Of a stretch of DNA of 64,000 nucleotides, positions 61,491-64,000 are shown piece after piece. Source of the DNA: JAXGTD01 sp040775095 (lineage in GTDB: Bacteria > Pseudomonadota > Gammaproteobacteria > Chromatiales > Chromatiaceae); NCBI GenBank assembly GCA_040775095.1, contig JAXGTD010000002.1:1-64000 (forward strand), given 5' to 3'. A program made the translations under genes and the position numbers. Each line of letters opens with the position of its first letter. Position 1 is the first letter of the stretch. The notes beneath the pieces were generated by a model that worked only from the letters and a program-made list of their open reading frames with translations, was not told the origin of the DNA and searched no databases.

Positions 61491-62894
61491 ATGGGCGCAA
61501 GAACCCTCTACGACAAGATTTGGGACGAGCATGTGGTGCGTGTCGACGAGCACGGCACGACGCTCCTCTATATCGATCGGCAGCTGGTGCACGAGGTCAC
61601 ATCGGCACAGGCGTTCGAGGGGCTGCGACTGGCCGGGCGTACGCCGCGCCGTCCAGGCGCCAATCTCGCGGTGCCAGACCACAACGTGCCGACCACGGAT
61701 CGCCATCTCGGAATCACCGACCCGGTCTCCCGCATCCAGGTCGAGACCCTCGAGGCCAATTGTGCGGAGTCCGACATCCGGCTCTTCCCAATGGGCGATC
61801 GCCGCCAGGGCATCGTGCACGTGGTTGGGCCCGAGGAGGGCTTCACCCAGCCTGGCATGACCATCGTCTGTGGCGACAGCCATACCTCGACCCACGGCGC
61901 CTTTGGTGCGCTGGCATTCGGTATCGGTACCTCCGAGGTGGAGCACGTGCTGGCGACGCAGTGCCTGCTGCAGAAGAAGTCCAAGTCCATGCTGGTCAGC
62001 GTCGACGGCGCACTCGGATGGGGCGTGACGGCAAAGGACATCGTGCTCGCCATCATTGGCGAGATCGGCACCGCGGGTGGGACCGGGCACGTGATCGAGT
62101 TCGGCGGCGAGGCGATTCGCGCACTCTCCATGGAAGGTCGGATGACGGTGTGCAACATGGCCATCGAGGCCGGCGCGCGCGCCGGGCTGATCGGTGTGGA
62201 TGAGACGACGATCGAGTATGTCCGCGGTCGGCCCTTTGCCCCCAAGGACGCGCTGTTCGAGCAGGCGGCCGCGCACTGGCGTGGCCTCAATACCGATCCG
62301 GGTGCCGAGTTCGACCGCGTTGTGCGCATCGATGCCCCGAGCATCCGCCCGCAGGTGACCTGGGGCACATCCCCCGAGATGGTGGCGCCGGTCGACGGCA
62401 GCGTGCCCGACCCGGCCGAGATTGCCGATCCGGTCAAGGCCCAGGGTATCCGCCACGCGCTGGCCTACATGGGCCTTGCCCCCGGCGAGTTGATCAGCGA
62501 GATCCGGCCGGACAAGGTCTTCATCGGATCCTGTACCAACGGGCGTATCGAGGATCTGCGTGCCGCGGCCGAGGTGGCCAAGGGCCGCAAGGTGGCCGAT
62601 TCGATCAAGCTCGCGCTGGTTGTGCCGGGCTCCGGGCTGGTCAAGGAGCAGGCCGAGGCCGAGGGCCTCGATCGGATCTTTGTCGAGGCCGGCTTTGAAT
62701 GGCGCGAGCCCGGTTGCTCCATGTGTCTGGCGATGAACGCCGACCGCCTCGAGCCCGGCGAGCGCTGCGCCTCGACCAGTAACCGCAATTTCGAGGGTCG
62801 CCAGGGCCAAGGCGGGCGCACCCACCTGGTCAGCCCGGCCATGGCCGCGGCGGCGGCCGTGACGGGCCGCTTTGTCGACGTCAGGGAGATCTGA
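61491..62894 (+). CDS. leuC: Isopropylmalate isomerase large subunit LeuC
   Basis: A 467-aa aconitase-family protein. The [4Fe-4S] cluster Cys are in FIGSCTNGRIEDLRAA and GCSMCLAMN; VCGDSHTSTHGAFGALAFGIGTSEVEHVLATQ is the LeuC signature. With LeuD it isomerises 2-isopropylmalate in leucine synthesis. It is followed by leuD after 1 bp and then leuB; leuA is not in the window. GGGAG lies 9 bp upstream of the ATG. Confidence 0.97.
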   Translation: MGARTLYDKIWDEHVVRVDEHGTTLLYIDRQLVHEVTSAQAFEGLRLAGRTPRRPGANLAVPDHNVPTTDRHLGITDPVSRIQVETLEANCAESDIRLFPMGDRRQGIVHVVGPEEGFTQPGMTIVCGDSHTSTHGAFGALAFGIGTSEVEHVLATQCLLQKKSKSMLVSVDGALGWGVTAKDIVLAIIGEIGTAGGTGHVIEFGGEAIRALSMEGRMTVCNMAIEAGARAGLIGVDETTIEYVRGRPFAPKDALFEQAAAHWRGLNTDPGAEFDRVVRIDAPSIRPQVTWGTSPEMVAPVDGSVPDPAEIADPVKAQGIRHALAYMGLAPGELISEIRPDKVFIGSCTNGRIEDLRAAAEVAKGRKVADSIKLALVVPGSGLVKEQAEAEGLDRIFVEAGFEWREPGCSMCLAMNADRLEPGERCASTSNRNFEGRQGQGGRTHLVSPAMAAAAAVTGRFVDVREI

Positions 62895-62895
62895 G

Positions 62896-63534
62896 ATGAA
62901 GCCCTTTGAGAACTTTAAAGGCACCGTGCTGCCGCTGGATCGTGCCAACGTCGACACCGACGCCATCATCCCGAAGCAGTTCCTCAAGTCGATCAAGCGC
63001 ACCGGGTTTGGCCCGAACCTGTTTGACGAGTGGCGCTACCTCGACCGCGGCGAGCCCGGGCAGGACTGCAGCGACAGGCCGCTGAACCCGGACTTTGTGC
63101 TCAACGACCCGCGCTACGCCGGTGCCACGATCCTGTTGGCGCGGCACAACTTCGGCTGTGGCTCCTCGCGCGAGCATGCCCCCTGGGCGCTGGCCGACCA
63201 CGGCTTTCGCGTGCTGCTGGCACCGAGCTTCGCCGACATCTTTTTTCAGAACGCGATCAAGAACGGCCTGTTGCCGGTGGTATTGGACGAGGACATCATC
63301 GACACCCTGTTCGAGCTGGCCCAGGGTGACGAGCCGCTGGAGATCGAGGTGGACCTGCACGAGCGGCGCCTGCATCCGCGGGGCGCTCAACCCCTCGAGA
63401 TCCTGATCGACCCGTTCCATCACCACTGCCTGATCCACGGCCTGGACGACATTGGCCTGACCCTGCAGCATGTCGATGCCATTGGCGCCTACGAGCAACG
63501 CCGCCGTTCCGAGGCGCCCTGGCTGTTTACCTGA
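62896..63534 (+). CDS. leuD: Isopropylmalate isomerase small subunit LeuD
   Basis: A 212-aa protein: LDRANVDTDAIIPKQFLKSI, NFGCGSSREHAPWAL and FADIFFQNAIKNGLLPV are the family motifs. It supplies the swivelling domain that completes the active site with LeuC. It is separated from leuC by 1 bp, so the two are co-translated. Length is normal. Confidence 0.97.
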   Translation: MKPFENFKGTVLPLDRANVDTDAIIPKQFLKSIKRTGFGPNLFDEWRYLDRGEPGQDCSDRPLNPDFVLNDPRYAGATILLARHNFGCGSSREHAPWALADHGFRVLLAPSFADIFFQNAIKNGLLPVVLDEDIIDTLFELAQGDEPLEIEVDLHERRLHPRGAQPLEILIDPFHHHCLIHGLDDIGLTLQHVDAIGAYEQRRRSEAPWLFT

Positions 63535-63734
63535 CCGCATGGAGGCCTCGCCCCGTTTCTTCAGCACGCATGCCGCGGGTTGTGGGGGCGGTGGCCGCAC
63601 GCCCCGGGGCCCGCAAGGCATCCCGGGTTGATCCGAAAATCCCGACCCCGTTGCCCGTCGGCGGGGTCGACCGGCCCGCATACCGCCGGTCTCCAACCGG
63701 GCGGCACGTTCCATTTCCGAGGAGTTCCAAAGAT

Positions 63735-64000
63735 TGGCTAAGAGTATCCTGATCCTGCCGGGTGATGGCATCGGGCCCGAGATTGTCGACGAGGCGGTCA
63801 AGGTGCTGGCCTGCCTGCGCGACGACTTCGGCTTGGACATCGACATGGATGAGGCGCTGGTTGGCGGCGCGGCGTACGAGGCGGCAGGACACCCGTTGCC
63901 GGAGGTCACGCTGAGCATGGCCAAAGAGGCCGATGCGGTCCTGCTCGGGGCCGTCGGCGGTCCGCGCTGGGAGTCGCTGGATATCTCGCTGCGCCCGGAA
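63735..64000 (+). CDS. leuB: 3-isopropylmalate dehydrogenase LeuB, N-terminal part
   Basis: The first 88 codons: MAKSILILPGDGIGPEIVDE and the family tract DAVLLGAVGGPRWE. The start is TTG 63735, after GAGGAG at 63718-63723. The gene is cut by the window end. It catalyses the oxidative decarboxylation after LeuCD, using NAD+. The 200 bp separating it from leuD contain no gene. Confidence 0.93.

Noticed and set aside
61452..63002. 516-residue minus-strand frame over leuC
   Set aside because: Antisense shadow of leuC with no domain.

Overview
The window looks like one contiguous piece of a high-GC gammaproteobacterial chromosome, most likely a purple sulfur bacterium (Chromatiaceae). The best evidence is the hydrogenase operon in the order small subunit - Isp1 - Isp2 - large subunit (35.5-31.8 kb), the arrangement known from Thiocapsa roseopersicina and Allochromatium. 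The def-fmt-rsmB / trkA-trkH / tsaP-like-dprA-smg-topA-tsaC neighbourhood is also standard for gammaproteobacteria. The species is not determined by anything I can read.

Region 1, 1-9.4 kb, is accessory DNA ending at the 3' end of a tRNA-Thr(CGU) gene (9415-9490, minus). It holds the broken C-terminus of a type I restriction specificity subunit, a lipoprotein binding protein translationally coupled to a GGDEF-EAL-CZB sensor, a triple-PAS diguanylate cyclase, a broken antirestriction (ArdA-type) gene with a 19-bp tandem duplication, terminator hairpins, a 23-bp direct repeat and 11-bp tandem repeats next to the tRNA. It reads as a decayed integrated island; no integrase is in view.

Region 2, 9.6-14.3 kb, is housekeeping: thiO, ispH, fkpB with a small Cys-rich membrane protein, and rimO. 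Region 3, 14.3-21.1 kb, is a minus-strand polysaccharide export operon: an ExeA-type ATPase, a Wzc-like protein with a defective ATP site, a Wza-like outer-membrane lipoprotein, then a divergent family-9 glycoside hydrolase. A secreted protein and an SDR precede it. Region 4, 22.8-25.7 kb, is lapB-pyrF-galU. Region 5, 25.7-31.6 kb, has an orphan Phd-type antitoxin, dispersed repeats, an IPTL-CTERM-type surface protein, and a large DUF4407-like coiled-coil membrane protein with a DUF2076 gene.

Region 6, 31.8-38.6 kb, is the membrane-bound Isp-type [NiFe] hydrogenase with its own maturation protease, a HupH-like factor and a divergent hypC. Region 7, 39.0-42.6 kb, has ppsR, an exported octaheme cytochrome of the hydroxylamine oxidoreductase type and a small periplasmic TPR protein. 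Region 8, 42.7-52.6 kb on the minus strand, runs def-fmt-rsmB-(DUF4390)-ntrY-ntrX-trkA-trkH; the NtrX-like regulator lacks the sigma54-contacting GAFTGA loop and the Walker A lysine. Region 9, 52.9-64 kb on the plus strand, holds tsaP-like-dprA-smg, topA-tsaC, an L,D-transpeptidase, a PDZ protein and leuC-leuD-leuB (the last cut by the window end).

All family assignments are by motif and recalled family resemblance; no database search was run.
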